This document shows positions 1-6,665 of a stretch of DNA of 25,694 nt, in pieces. The position numbers and the translations under genes were made by a program. Below the pieces are notes generated by a model. That model was not told the DNA's origin, searched no databases, and was given only the letters and a program-made list of their open reading frames with translations. The stretch comes from Flavobacteriaceae bacterium (GTDB lineage: Bacteria; Bacteroidota; Bacteroidia; Flavobacteriales; Flavobacteriaceae), in contig JAQWKF010000092.1 of the NCBI GenBank assembly GCA_029247985.1, forward strand, positions 1 to 25,694, given 5' to 3'. Every line of letters starts with the position of its first letter. Position 1 is the stretch's first letter.

Positions 1-1
1 A

Positions 2-505
2 CCAAAACACCCTAGTGCTTCCAAGACGGTTATGACCGACTTGGTACTGCCCTCTGATACCAATCCCATCAACAACTTGTTTGGTGGCGAGCTGTTGGCA
101 CGTATGGACCGAGCAGCCTGTATTGCAGCAGAGCGCCATTCCGAGCAGGTGGTGGTTACCGCTTCGGTAAATCATGTGCACTTTAGAAAGCCCGTGCCCC
201 TAGGCAGTGTGCTAACGCTAGAGGCCAAGGTCTCTCGTGCTTTTGGCACTTCGATGGAGGTGTTTATAGATGTGTGGAAGGAAGAGCATGAAAAGCGCAC
301 AAAGGAAAAAGTAAATGAAGCCATTTATACTTTTGTTGCGGTGAATAAAGCGGGTATGCCAGTGGCCGTACCGCCTATTGCACCCGAAACGGCTTTGGAA
401 CAAGAGCGCTATGCAGGTGCCCTGCGCCGCAGGCAGCTTAGCCTTATTTTGGCAGGCAAACTCAAGCCTGAAGAGGCTACGGAACTAAAGGCGCTTTTTA
501 GTTAA
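2..505 (+). CDS. acyl-CoA thioesterase, hotdog fold (5' end outside the window)
   Basis: Cytosolic hotdog-fold thioesterase that hydrolyses acyl-CoA to free acid and CoA, of the YciA/BACH type. The region FGGELLARMD followed by AACIAAERH is the family's central-helix motif, and VNHVHFRKPVPLGS is the typical strand that follows. The first in-frame ATG is at 32, but the frame is open to the window edge and reads SKTVMTDLVLPSDTN across that ATG. This matches the family's N-terminal region (S-x-T-V-M-T-E-L-V-L-P-x-D-T-N), so the real start very probably lies upstream of base 1 and the gene is cut by the window. The C-terminus looks complete and ends in a charged LKPEEATELKALFS tail. A good hairpin terminator follows at 598-625. 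The family is sure; the preferred acyl chain cannot be told. Confidence 0.9.
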   Translation, partial: PKHPSASKTVMTDLVLPSDTNPINNLFGGELLARMDRAACIAAERHSEQVVVTASVNHVHFRKPVPLGSVLTLEAKVSRAFGTSMEVFIDVWKEEHEKRTKEKVNEAIYTFVAVNKAGMPVAVPPIAPETALEQERYAGALRRRQLSLILAGKLKPEEATELKALFS

Positions 506-531
506 TTTTTCTTAGTAGAGAAATACGTAAA

Positions 532-569
532 GCTAACGGTCTCGGCTATGAATAGTTGCGTGGGTTAGC
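532..569. repeat. imperfect dyad element GCTAAC...GTTAGC
   Basis: GCTAAC (532-537) and GTTAGC (564-569) form a 6-base inverted repeat around 26 bases that include GGTCTCGGCTATGAATAG. From memory, this wording resembles intergenic repeats that recur in Flavobacteriaceae genomes next to stray genes; I could not check this. It is followed at once by ACTTAAC (570-576). It may be the left edge of an inserted segment that carries the deiminase gene. Confidence 0.35.
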
Positions 570-597
570 ACTTAACTTAGTAAGTACACCCCCTTCT

Positions 598-625
598 GGC
601 GCAAGGCTGTGTCTTGTGCCTTTTT
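598..625 (+). terminator. Rho-independent terminator after the thioesterase gene
   Basis: GGCGCAAG (598-605) pairs with CTTGTGCC (613-620) around a 7-base loop, with one G-U pair, and is followed by five T (621-625). It lies 92 bases after the thioesterase stop and points the right way for it. Confidence 0.7.
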
Positions 626-653
626 AAAAACATATTACTTGGCATGAGAGTAA

Positions 654-681
654 CCCTCGCGCTAGCGGGGGCTTTGATTTT
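654..681 (+). terminator. possible second hairpin terminator
   Basis: CCCTCGC (654-660) pairs with GCGGGGG (665-671), one U-G pair, loop GCTA, followed by a T-rich stretch CTTTGATTTT on the plus strand. On the minus strand the hairpin has no T-run, so it is a weaker candidate for ending the deiminase gene, which stops at 710. Confidence 0.4.
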
Positions 682-709
682 ATATGCATTGTTAATGGCT
701 TTTATTTTT

Positions 710-1756
710 TTAGTCCTCTGGTTGTTGTTGTGTTACACAATGTACCATTCCACCATTTTGATATAAGTTTCTAACATCTATTCCAACTACTGTTCTATTT
801 GGATATAAAGTCTGGATTATAGCATTTGCAGTTGCATCATTCGGGTCGTTATAATTCGGAACCAATACTTTCGTATTCGCTATATAATAGTTTACATACG
901 AACCTTTGTATCCTAAATCTGTTCCGTTTGTTGTTACCACATTGTTTTGCGTTAAAGGTAATTTTGAAAATGTATATGCATTACCATTTTTGTTTTTTGC
1001 AGCATATAATTTATCAATATCAGATTGTTGAACGTCAAAATCTAATAAATCGTTTTGTTCCATCGTAACAATGGTATTTGAATTTCCAAACCTCGCAAAC
1101 CCATCTATATGTTGGTCTGTTATTTCGAGTCCAGCTTGTCCATCCAGCCAAATGAAATTTGTTACACCTAAATATTTTTTAAATATCATTTCTGCCTGTG
1201 CTTGGGTCATTCCTGGATTTCTGTTATCATTCAATATCGAACTTTTGCAAGCCATCAATGTTCCTTTTCCGTCAATTTCTACGCTACCACCTTCATTTAT
1301 CATCTCGGAATTAAGGTCTATCAATATTCTTCCTTGGTCTGATCCGATTTTTGAAGGAATTTCATTGCATTTATCCGATTGGATTAATAGTCCGCTTAAA
1401 TCATCTATTTTATTTCCCCAACCATTAAATCCCCAATCTTCAATAACCAAACTTCCGTTTTTGTCTCTCACATAAATGGGACCATTATCCCTAATCCAAG
1501 TATCGTCAGTTTCATAGAGTTTGAAATCCACATTTGTTAATGGAACATTTTCGGCAGTAAGCAATGAGATAATTCTGTCTTTTTCTGTTTGGTTATAGGC
1601 AATTATATGAACGTTTTCACTGGACACTAATTCTCTGGTCATTGATACCCAAGTTGCATCTAAGCTGTTTCTATATGCAACTCCATATTGATAATGGTGT
1701 GGCCATTGAAGCCAAGTTCCTTCGTGTAGTTCACTTTCTTCCGGCATGGTGAACAT
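710..1756 (-). CDS. agmatine deiminase / peptidylarginine deiminase family protein
   Basis: 348-residue guanidino-group-modifying enzyme of the PAD_porph family. Agmatine deiminase members convert agmatine to N-carbamoylputrescine and ammonia; other members deiminate arginine residues. Visible active-site elements are DDTWIRDNGP (84-93), NEGGS (154-158), H216 and D218 in DQHIDGF, and the nucleophile C340 in MVHCVTQQQP near the C-terminus. Nothing key is missing and the length is normal. There is no signal peptide, so it should be cytosolic, which favours a small-molecule substrate such as agmatine over a secreted PAD role. The start is the ATG at 1756; an in-frame stop lies about 11 codons upstream. 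The gene stands alone: no N-carbamoylputrescine amidase gene is adjacent and no TAnnTTTG box precedes it. It is AT-richer and more asparagine-rich than its neighbours and is flanked by repeat-like sequence, which suggests acquisition. The exact substrate is uncertain. Confidence 0.85.
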   Translation of the reverse strand: MFTMPEESELHEGTWLQWPHHYQYGVAYRNSLDATWVSMTRELVSSENVHIIAYNQTEKDRIISLLTAENVPLTNVDFKLYETDDTWIRDNGPIYVRDKNGSLVIEDWGFNGWGNKIDDLSGLLIQSDKCNEIPSKIGSDQGRILIDLNSEMINEGGSVEIDGKGTLMACKSSILNDNRNPGMTQAQAEMIFKKYLGVTNFIWLDGQAGLEITDQHIDGFARFGNSNTIVTMEQNDLLDFDVQQSDIDKLYAAKNKNGNAYTFSKLPLTQNNVVTTNGTDLGYKGSYVNYYIANTKVLVPNYNDPNDATANAIIQTLYPNRTVVGIDVRNLYQNGGMVHCVTQQQPED

Positions 1757-2360
1757 AATTTCCGTGTCTGTTGGTGCTTGTGCTTAACGATGCGCACAAT
1801 GCTTGGCGCATAGGTGGCGATTGTGTAGATTGAGCATCAGAATCTTAGAATAACAGAAACTCGTTTTTCTTGAAAAAACGTCTAAAAAACACTAAAAAGA
1901 GCCTATTTTCAAGTGTTTTAAGACAAAAACAAACAAAAATGATAAAATATGTCTATCTAACATGTCCCGTTTTAGCTTCATTCCATTTGGCTAAAGGCGC
2001 CATTTTAAAAAAACCATTTTTTGCAAAAAATTGACTAAAAAAGGACAACTTTATCCAATAATAAACGGTTATGAGTCATTTTTAGCTCTAAAAAAGCAAA
2101 AAGCAGCATTTTTGGTGTTTTAAAAAAAGACAGTTTTTGTCTTGTGGTCTTAATTTTCAGCAATACAGCCATAAAAAGCAGAGTAGTTTTTACCTAAAAA
2201 AGACTAAAAACGGGCAAAATTGACTAAAAAACAGGTAAAAGTGTGTAAAAAGAATTGTTTTATATCAAAAAACGGAAAATAATAAAATCCCATACATGCT
2301 TTCAATTGCATCTAAAAACACATAGCTATACTAACCGACAAACACTCACCTCCTGTTTTG

Positions 2361-2368
2361 TACCTTTG
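2361..2368 (+). promoter_or_regulatory. -7 box of the yicC-gmk-nadD promoter
   Basis: TACCTTTG matches the Bacteroidota -7 consensus TAnnTTTG exactly. No clear TTG lies 17-23 bases upstream. It is 17 bases before the yicC ATG, which gives a leader of about 13 bases made up almost wholly of the 2369-2383 dyad. Confidence 0.55.
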
Positions 2369-2383
2369 CGCTTTAATAAAGCG
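2369..2383 (+). promoter_or_regulatory. perfect dyad in the yicC leader
   Basis: CGCTTT-AAT-AAAGCG is a perfect 6-base inverted repeat with a 3-base loop, placed between the -7 box and the ATG at 2386. It could be an mRNA hairpin next to the start codon or a protein-binding palindrome at the transcription start. There is no Shine-Dalgarno sequence. Confidence 0.5.
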
Positions 2384-2385
2384 AT

Positions 2386-3246
2386 ATGATTCTATCCATG
2401 ACAGGCTACGGCAAAGCGGAGTACAATGCACAAGGCAAAAAATTACGTATTGAAATTAAGTCGCTCAACAGCAAATCATTTGACCTCAATTTTCGTACGC
2501 CCGCCCGTTATAGAGGCCTTGATTTAAACGCACGTAAACAGTTAACAGCCCTACTGCACCGTGGCAAGTGTGAAGTTAATGTATTCGAAGAATGGGTTGC
2601 CGGTCAAGATGCAGCCCCGATTAACAAAGCCGTGGTGGCACACTACATGGACGAATTAAAAGCCATTTCTCCTTTGACAGATGAGGCGCTTTTGCCAACC
2701 GTGATGCGCATGCCTAACGTGTTTGCATCAGCAGATGACAGTATTTCTGACGTTGAGCAAGATATTTTTTTAAGCACTCTCAACAAAGCCGCTAAAGCAT
2801 TGGTAGCTTACCGCGAGCAAGAAGGCCTTTCTTTGGAACAAGACCTCACCAACCAATTGGAACAAATCACAGCACAGCTAAAAAGCATAGCCGCACAAGC
2901 CGACACGCGTATAGCCACACGCAAGCAAAAACTAGAGGAACAATTACGTCAGCTAACCCTTGAGTATGACCAAGACCGTTTGGAGCAAGAGTTGGTTTTT
3001 TACCTCGAAAAATGGGACATTAATGAAGAGTTGGTACGCCTTGAGCATCACCTCGAGTATTTTCAAAGTAACCTCGACGAAAAAACCCCGACCAAAGGCA
3101 AAAAACTAGGATTTATCGCCCAAGAAATGGGACGTGAAATCAATACCATTGGATCTAAAGCTAACGATGCAGTATTACAAAAATCTGTTGTTAGCATGAA
3201 AGATGCCTTGGAGCGTATCAAAGAACAAGTACTCAACGCCTTGTAA
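2386..3246 (+). CDS. yicC: YicC family endoribonuclease
   Basis: 286 residues, close to the usual YicC length of about 290. The N-terminal MILSMTGYGKAEY and IEIKSLNSKSFDLNFR, and the C-terminal (DUF1732) stretch with GFIAQEMGREINTIGSKAND, are the two signature ends of the family. YicC proteins are now regarded as endoribonucleases; in E. coli YicC acts on the small RNA RyhB. The middle (about 150-215) is glutamine- and glutamate-rich and probably helical. It is the first gene of a tight operon: its TAA stop shares a base with the gmk ATG. The same trio is common in Bacteroidota. The start is fixed by the conserved N-terminus and the promoter just upstream. Confidence 0.95.
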   Translation: MILSMTGYGKAEYNAQGKKLRIEIKSLNSKSFDLNFRTPARYRGLDLNARKQLTALLHRGKCEVNVFEEWVAGQDAAPINKAVVAHYMDELKAISPLTDEALLPTVMRMPNVFASADDSISDVEQDIFLSTLNKAAKALVAYREQEGLSLEQDLTNQLEQITAQLKSIAAQADTRIATRKQKLEEQLRQLTLEYDQDRLEQELVFYLEKWDINEELVRLEHHLEYFQSNLDEKTPTKGKKLGFIAQEMGREINTIGSKANDAVLQKSVVSMKDALERIKEQVLNAL

Positions 3247-3818
3247 TGAAAACGGAAAAATGTATTGTTTTATCGGCCCCTTCGGGTAGTGGAAAAACAA
3301 CCATTGCAAAACACTTACTCGCGCTGGAACACCTCAACTTGGCGTTTTCTGTTTCGGCTACTTCTAGACCACCTAGAGGACAAGAGGTAGAGGGTAAAGA
3401 CTACTATTTTTTGTCTGAAGCAGCGTTTAAAGCCAAAATTGCTGAAGGTGCGTTTGCTGAATACGAAGAGGTATATCCCGGCATGTTTTACGGCACATTA
3501 AAATCTGAGGTAGCTCGCATTTGGGCATTGGGTAAAAATGTGGTATTTGACATAGACGTAGTAGGAGGATTAAACATCAAAAAGCAGTTTCCCCAAAAAA
3601 CCATTTCTATATTTATCAAACCTCCTAGTAAGGCAGCCCTGGCAGAGCGGTTGCGCCAACGAGGTACGGATAGCGCTGATAAAATAGCCATGCGCTTGAA
3701 AAAGGCCCATGCTGAAATGGCTCGCGCCACCGATTTTGATGTTGTAGTGGTAAATGATGATTTGGAAACAGCCAAAAGTGAAACGGAAGAATACATCACC
3801 AACTTCTTGACAGAATGA
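3246..3818 (+). CDS. gmk: guanylate kinase
   Basis: Phosphorylates GMP to GDP with ATP, an essential step of guanine nucleotide synthesis in the cytosol. The 190 residues are the normal length. The P-loop is APSGSGKT (11-18). The GMP-binding part shows SATSRPPRGQEVEGKDYYF and EYEEVYPGMFYGT, and FDIDVVGG is the following Walker-B-like strand. A lid-type region with RLRQRGTD comes later. Its start overlaps the yicC stop by one base (TAATG) and its own TGA overlaps the nadD ATG (ATGA), so the three are probably translationally coupled. Confidence 0.97.
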   Translation: MKTEKCIVLSAPSGSGKTTIAKHLLALEHLNLAFSVSATSRPPRGQEVEGKDYYFLSEAAFKAKIAEGAFAEYEEVYPGMFYGTLKSEVARIWALGKNVVFDIDVVGGLNIKKQFPQKTISIFIKPPSKAALAERLRQRGTDSADKIAMRLKKAHAEMARATDFDVVVVNDDLETAKSETEEYITNFLTE

Positions 3819-4381
3819 AGCGGATAGCGCTATTTTTCGGAAGTTTTAATCCCATTCACAAAGGACATATCGGCATTGGCCAGGCAGCACTCGATCAACA
3901 AAAGGTAGACGAGGTACATTATATATTGACCCCACAGAACCCACATAAAAACACGGCTGTGCTTTTGTCCGAAGAGCACCGCTGGAAAATGTTAGTAAAA
4001 GCCTTAGCCCCATATGACGGTTTGGTAGCAAACGATATTGAGTTGCATATGCCCAAACCAAATTATACAGCCCACACCCTTCAAAAACTTACGACAGCAA
4101 ACCCGGAGCACTCCTATATCATGTTGATGGGTGCCGACAGCGCAACAGGGTTGGATGCATGGAAAAATGCAGCTTTTATCAAACAATTCCCCTTGTTGAT
4201 TTATCCCAGAAATGATATTTCTTTAGATGCATTTACAGCAGCTCAGCGCCTTGAAGCTCCCTTGTTGGATGTTTCTGCTACAAGGATTCGCAAAACAGAG
4301 GATATGCTGCAGCTAAAAGAGTGGTTACCTGATGAGGTTATTGCCTATATGCAAGCACACCAACTTGTTAATGATATTTAA
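3815..4381 (+). CDS. nadD: nicotinate (nicotinamide) mononucleotide adenylyltransferase
   Basis: Joins ATP and nicotinate mononucleotide to form deamido-NAD in NAD synthesis. The 188 residues start with MKRIALFFGSFNPIHKGH, which carries the nucleotidyltransferase GxFxPxHxGH motif. The second signature, (I/V)SATRIR, appears near the C-terminus as VSATRIRK. LMGADSATGLDAWKN is the usual substrate-pocket region. It is the last gene of the yicC operon, with a 4-base overlap with gmk. Its 3' end overlaps the convergent AlbA_2 gene by 14 bases, leaving no room for a terminator between them. Confidence 0.96.
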   Translation: MKRIALFFGSFNPIHKGHIGIGQAALDQQKVDEVHYILTPQNPHKNTAVLLSEEHRWKMLVKALAPYDGLVANDIELHMPKPNYTAHTLQKLTTANPEHSYIMLMGADSATGLDAWKNAAFIKQFPLLIYPRNDISLDAFTAAQRLEAPLLDVSATRIRKTEDMLQLKEWLPDEVIAYMQAHQLVNDI

Positions 4382-5504
4382 TTTTCCGCAGTATCCGCTG
4401 GGTGTCTTTTAGACCTTGGTACGTTTGTTCACCATGTTGTTTCAGTACCCCAGTGAGGTCGTTTAATTTTCCTAATGCAGCTTCAAAACCGTTGAGGTAA
4501 CACAACATATAAGTAGGCGCCAAATTATCCACATCTTCCTTATCGTTTTTGGTCAGGCTTAGGTTTTTTAGCAGCTTTTCAGCCAGTGCGTTGTTGGCAT
4601 TATAGATATGATGTAGCAGCTTTTTTTCATATTTCGGCGGCGTAAACAAAAAAGCGGAATCAATTTGGTATGAGCCTTTGTTGTCAAACAAAAAAGTCAC
4701 CCGCTCTAGGGGGTAATACTTATAGGCACTATTAAATCCTAAGCGCACATATTCAATAAGACTAAACGAATGAGCATCCATTTCAATTTCTACTTCGTCG
4801 TGAGTGGAGTAGAACAATTTTACATGCTCATTGATGAGTTCAACATCCACTCGAGAATAGTAAGACTTTCCTTTTTCCTTTTTTTCCAGCCCTGCCCAAC
4901 AGAGCACAAAAGATTCTTTAAAAACTTTGTATTTGGGGTTTAATATGCTGTCGTGACGATTCATAAAATCAACAACCCCATCGAGCGTTAATTCGATGTT
5001 GTTTTGGGCATGTTTTTCAATTTCTGCCACCACCGCCGAATTGGTATCTAGGAGCTCAATGTCAAAAACTTTGGAGACGGATATACTACCGTCTCTAAAA
5101 AACACGGCACCTCCAAAATATTTCCAAATGTTTTTTCGCAATGCGGTTATTTTATTGGTGGGTCTTATGGTTACCAAGCCTACAACCTTTCCCTCAGGCA
5201 AATGCGGAAAGTGAATATTTTCGTAAAGAACCACGGGGGGGTTATCCAAATAGGCATTGATGAGGTTTTGCAGCTTGGCATCATCAAAAAAGTCTACCCC
5301 ACGAATGCTGCTGTCTCCATCATCTACGCCTACAACGATGTATGAGTTGTTTTTTGGATTGGAATTCGATAAGGCACAAATGTGTTTTAGGAACTTAGCC
5401 TTGCCTTCACGCAGGCTTAAATTCAACTGTCTTTTTTTATCGTAGAAACTGTTTTCATCGTTGTGCGCCAGCAAGCTTTTGATGAGCAGCCTTTTATTAA
5501 TCAT
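4368..5504 (-). CDS. AlbA_2 (Schlafen-type) domain protein, function unknown
   Basis: About 378 residues. The N-terminal 150 carry an AlbA_2-like domain, found in many bacterial proteins annotated as 'ATP-binding' or putative transcriptional regulators: a helical start with LNLSLREGKAKFLKHICALSN, then SYIVVGVDDGD, the strand-loop GKVVGLVTIRPTN, and FFRDGSISV. The usual E-x-x-x-E-x-K start of the domain is only partly kept. The C-terminal 230 residues are unfamiliar, mixed alpha/beta, with a lysine-rich helical end. There is no signal peptide or membrane segment, so it is probably cytosolic. The frame can also start at a GTG at 5507; I prefer the ATG at 5504. A -7 box lies at 5520-5527. It is convergent with nadD (14-base overlap) and divergent from moxR. 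Nucleic-acid binding is inferred from the domain only. Confidence 0.75.
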   Translation of the reverse strand: MINKRLLIKSLLAHNDENSFYDKKRQLNLSLREGKAKFLKHICALSNSNPKNNSYIVVGVDDGDSSIRGVDFFDDAKLQNLINAYLDNPPVVLYENIHFPHLPEGKVVGLVTIRPTNKITALRKNIWKYFGGAVFFRDGSISVSKVFDIELLDTNSAVVAEIEKHAQNNIELTLDGVVDFMNRHDSILNPKYKVFKESFVLCWAGLEKKEKGKSYYSRVDVELINEHVKLFYSTHDEVEIEMDAHSFSLIEYVRLGFNSAYKYYPLERVTFLFDNKGSYQIDSAFLFTPPKYEKKLLHHIYNANNALAEKLLKNLSLTKNDKEDVDNLAPTYMLCYLNGFEAALGKLNDLTGVLKQHGEQTYQGLKDTQRILRKIKYH

Positions 5505-5519
5505 CACAAATGTTTAATG

Positions 5520-5527
5520 CAAAGTTA
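5520..5527 (-). promoter_or_regulatory. -7 box for the AlbA_2 gene
   Basis: The minus strand reads TAACTTTG, a perfect TAnnTTTG match, 15 bases before the ATG at 5504, so the leader would be about 11 bases. No TTG lies at the standard distance. Confidence 0.5.
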
Positions 5528-5553
5528 GTAAGCTATTTCAACACTTTTTGTAA

Positions 5554-5561
5554 TACCTTTG
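5554..5561 (+). promoter_or_regulatory. candidate -7 box for the moxR-bat operon
   Basis: TACCTTTG, the same octamer as before yicC, lies 84 bases before the moxR ATG. A second, imperfect candidate, TACATTTTG, lies at 5611-5619, closer to the gene. Either could drive the operon; no -33 TTG is convincing for either. Confidence 0.4.
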
Positions 5562-5645
5562 ATAAGCCCTATTTTTAACCAAATGTTAACAGGTGCACGG
5601 CACATTTTTGTACATTTTGCAACGCTAATTAAAAAAACAAAACAC

Positions 5646-6644
5646 ATGAGCGATAACGCTGTAGATATCAAGGCACTTAACGAGCAGATAGAAAAAGAAA
5701 GCGCTTTCATAGACATCCTAACGCTTGAGATGAACAAAGTCATTGTAGGCCAACCGCAAATGGTAGAACGTTTGCTTATCGGTTTGCTGGGACAAGGACA
5801 TATTCTCTTAGAAGGGGTTCCTGGACTGGCCAAGACGCTTGCCATAAATACCTTGAGCAAGGCAGTAAAAGGAAGCTTTAGCCGTATTCAATTTACGCCC
5901 GACTTACTTCCAGCCGACGTAATAGGAACTATGATTTACAATGCTAAAGAAAATGATTTTAGCATCAAAAAAGGGCCAGTATTCGCCAATTTTGTACTTG
6001 CGGATGAAATTAACAGAGCCCCTGCAAAGGTGCAATCCGCCCTCTTGGAAGCCATGCAAGAGAAGCAAGTAACCATTGGTGACGAAACCTTTAAGCTCAA
6101 GCCGCCATTTTTGGTAATGGCCACCCAAAACCCGGTGGAGCAAGAAGGAACCTATCCATTACCAGAAGCGCAGGTAGACCGTTTTATGCTTAAAGTAATC
6201 ATTGATTACCCCAACCTCTCTGATGAGCAAGCAATTGTTCGTGCCAACCTCAACGATTCTTTTGGCACAGTAAAACCTGTGATTAGTACCGCACAGATTT
6301 CTAAAGCACAAAAAGCTGTTCGGGAAGTGTATATGGACGAAAAGATTGAAAAGTATATTCTGGACTTGGTTTTCGCTACACGATATCCCGAAAAATATAA
6401 ACTACAATCTTTAAAACCACTTATTAGCTTTGGCGCCTCACCAAGGGGGAGCATCAATTTGGCAACTGCTGCCAAATGCTATGCTTTTATCAAGCGCCGT
6501 GGCTATGTAATTCCAGAAGACGTTCGCGCCGTTGTTTATGATGTGCTGCGCCATCGTATTGGAATTACGTATGAAGCAGAAGCCGAGAACGTCAGCTCCG
6601 AGGACATCATTCAGCGAATAGTTAACGCTGTAGAGGTACCTTAG
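5646..6644 (+). CDS. MoxR family AAA+ ATPase of the Bat operon
   Basis: 332-residue AAA+ ATPase, thought to act as a chaperone or activator for the von Willebrand A proteins encoded next to it. Walker A is GVPGLAKT (57-64), Walker B FVLADEINRA (116-125, D120 and E121), sensor 1 ATQNP (159-163), the arginine finger region EAQVDRFM (R179), and a later SFGASPRGS is the sensor-2 region. The frame is open further upstream to 5559, but the family's N-terminus (acidic helix, then NKVIVGQ) begins naturally at the ATG at 5646, and the candidate promoters lie inside the upstream extension. It is first in an eight-gene operon; 21 bases separate it from the DUF58 gene. Confidence 0.95.
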   Translation: MSDNAVDIKALNEQIEKESAFIDILTLEMNKVIVGQPQMVERLLIGLLGQGHILLEGVPGLAKTLAINTLSKAVKGSFSRIQFTPDLLPADVIGTMIYNAKENDFSIKKGPVFANFVLADEINRAPAKVQSALLEAMQEKQVTIGDETFKLKPPFLVMATQNPVEQEGTYPLPEAQVDRFMLKVIIDYPNLSDEQAIVRANLNDSFGTVKPVISTAQISKAQKAVREVYMDEKIEKYILDLVFATRYPEKYKLQSLKPLISFGASPRGSINLATAAKCYAFIKRRGYVIPEDVRAVVYDVLRHRIGITYEAEAENVSSEDIIQRIVNAVEVP

Positions 6645-6665
6645 TATAAAAAACAGTTTTTCGCT

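Larger units (their letters stand above)
1757..2385. other. long intergenic region with phased A-tracts
   Basis: 629 bases with no convincing gene. The left end (1757-1830) is GC-richer and contains GCTTAAC (1782-1788) plus TGCGCA-type repeats, TGCGCACAATGCTTGGCGCA (1790-1809). From about 1873 to 2280 the strand is full of short A-runs, many as CTAAAAA, spaced close to 10 bases: starts at 1873, 1884, 1894, then 1925, 1935, 1944, and most strikingly 2196, 2206, 2216, 2226, 2237, 2247, 2267 and 2276. Such phasing is the classic signature of intrinsically curved DNA. The region ends in the yicC promoter. Confidence 0.6.

Noticed and set aside
1071..1475. 134-codon plus-strand frame opposite the deiminase gene
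   Set aside because: It lies wholly inside a well-supported minus-strand gene with an intact active site and has no family resemblance of its own.
1939..2034. 31-codon frame MIKYVYLTCPVLASF... in the long intergenic region
   Set aside because: No promoter or ribosome-binding site precedes it, it overlaps the A-tract region, and it resembles nothing known to me. A frame of this length is expected by chance.
2050..2058. TTTATCCAA-like sequence as a DnaA box and possible origin
   Set aside because: It is a single imperfect match, with no cluster of boxes and no dnaA or dnaN nearby.
5559..5645. Upstream extension of the MoxR frame
   Set aside because: The candidate promoter boxes lie inside it and the protein family begins at the MSDNAVDIK start.
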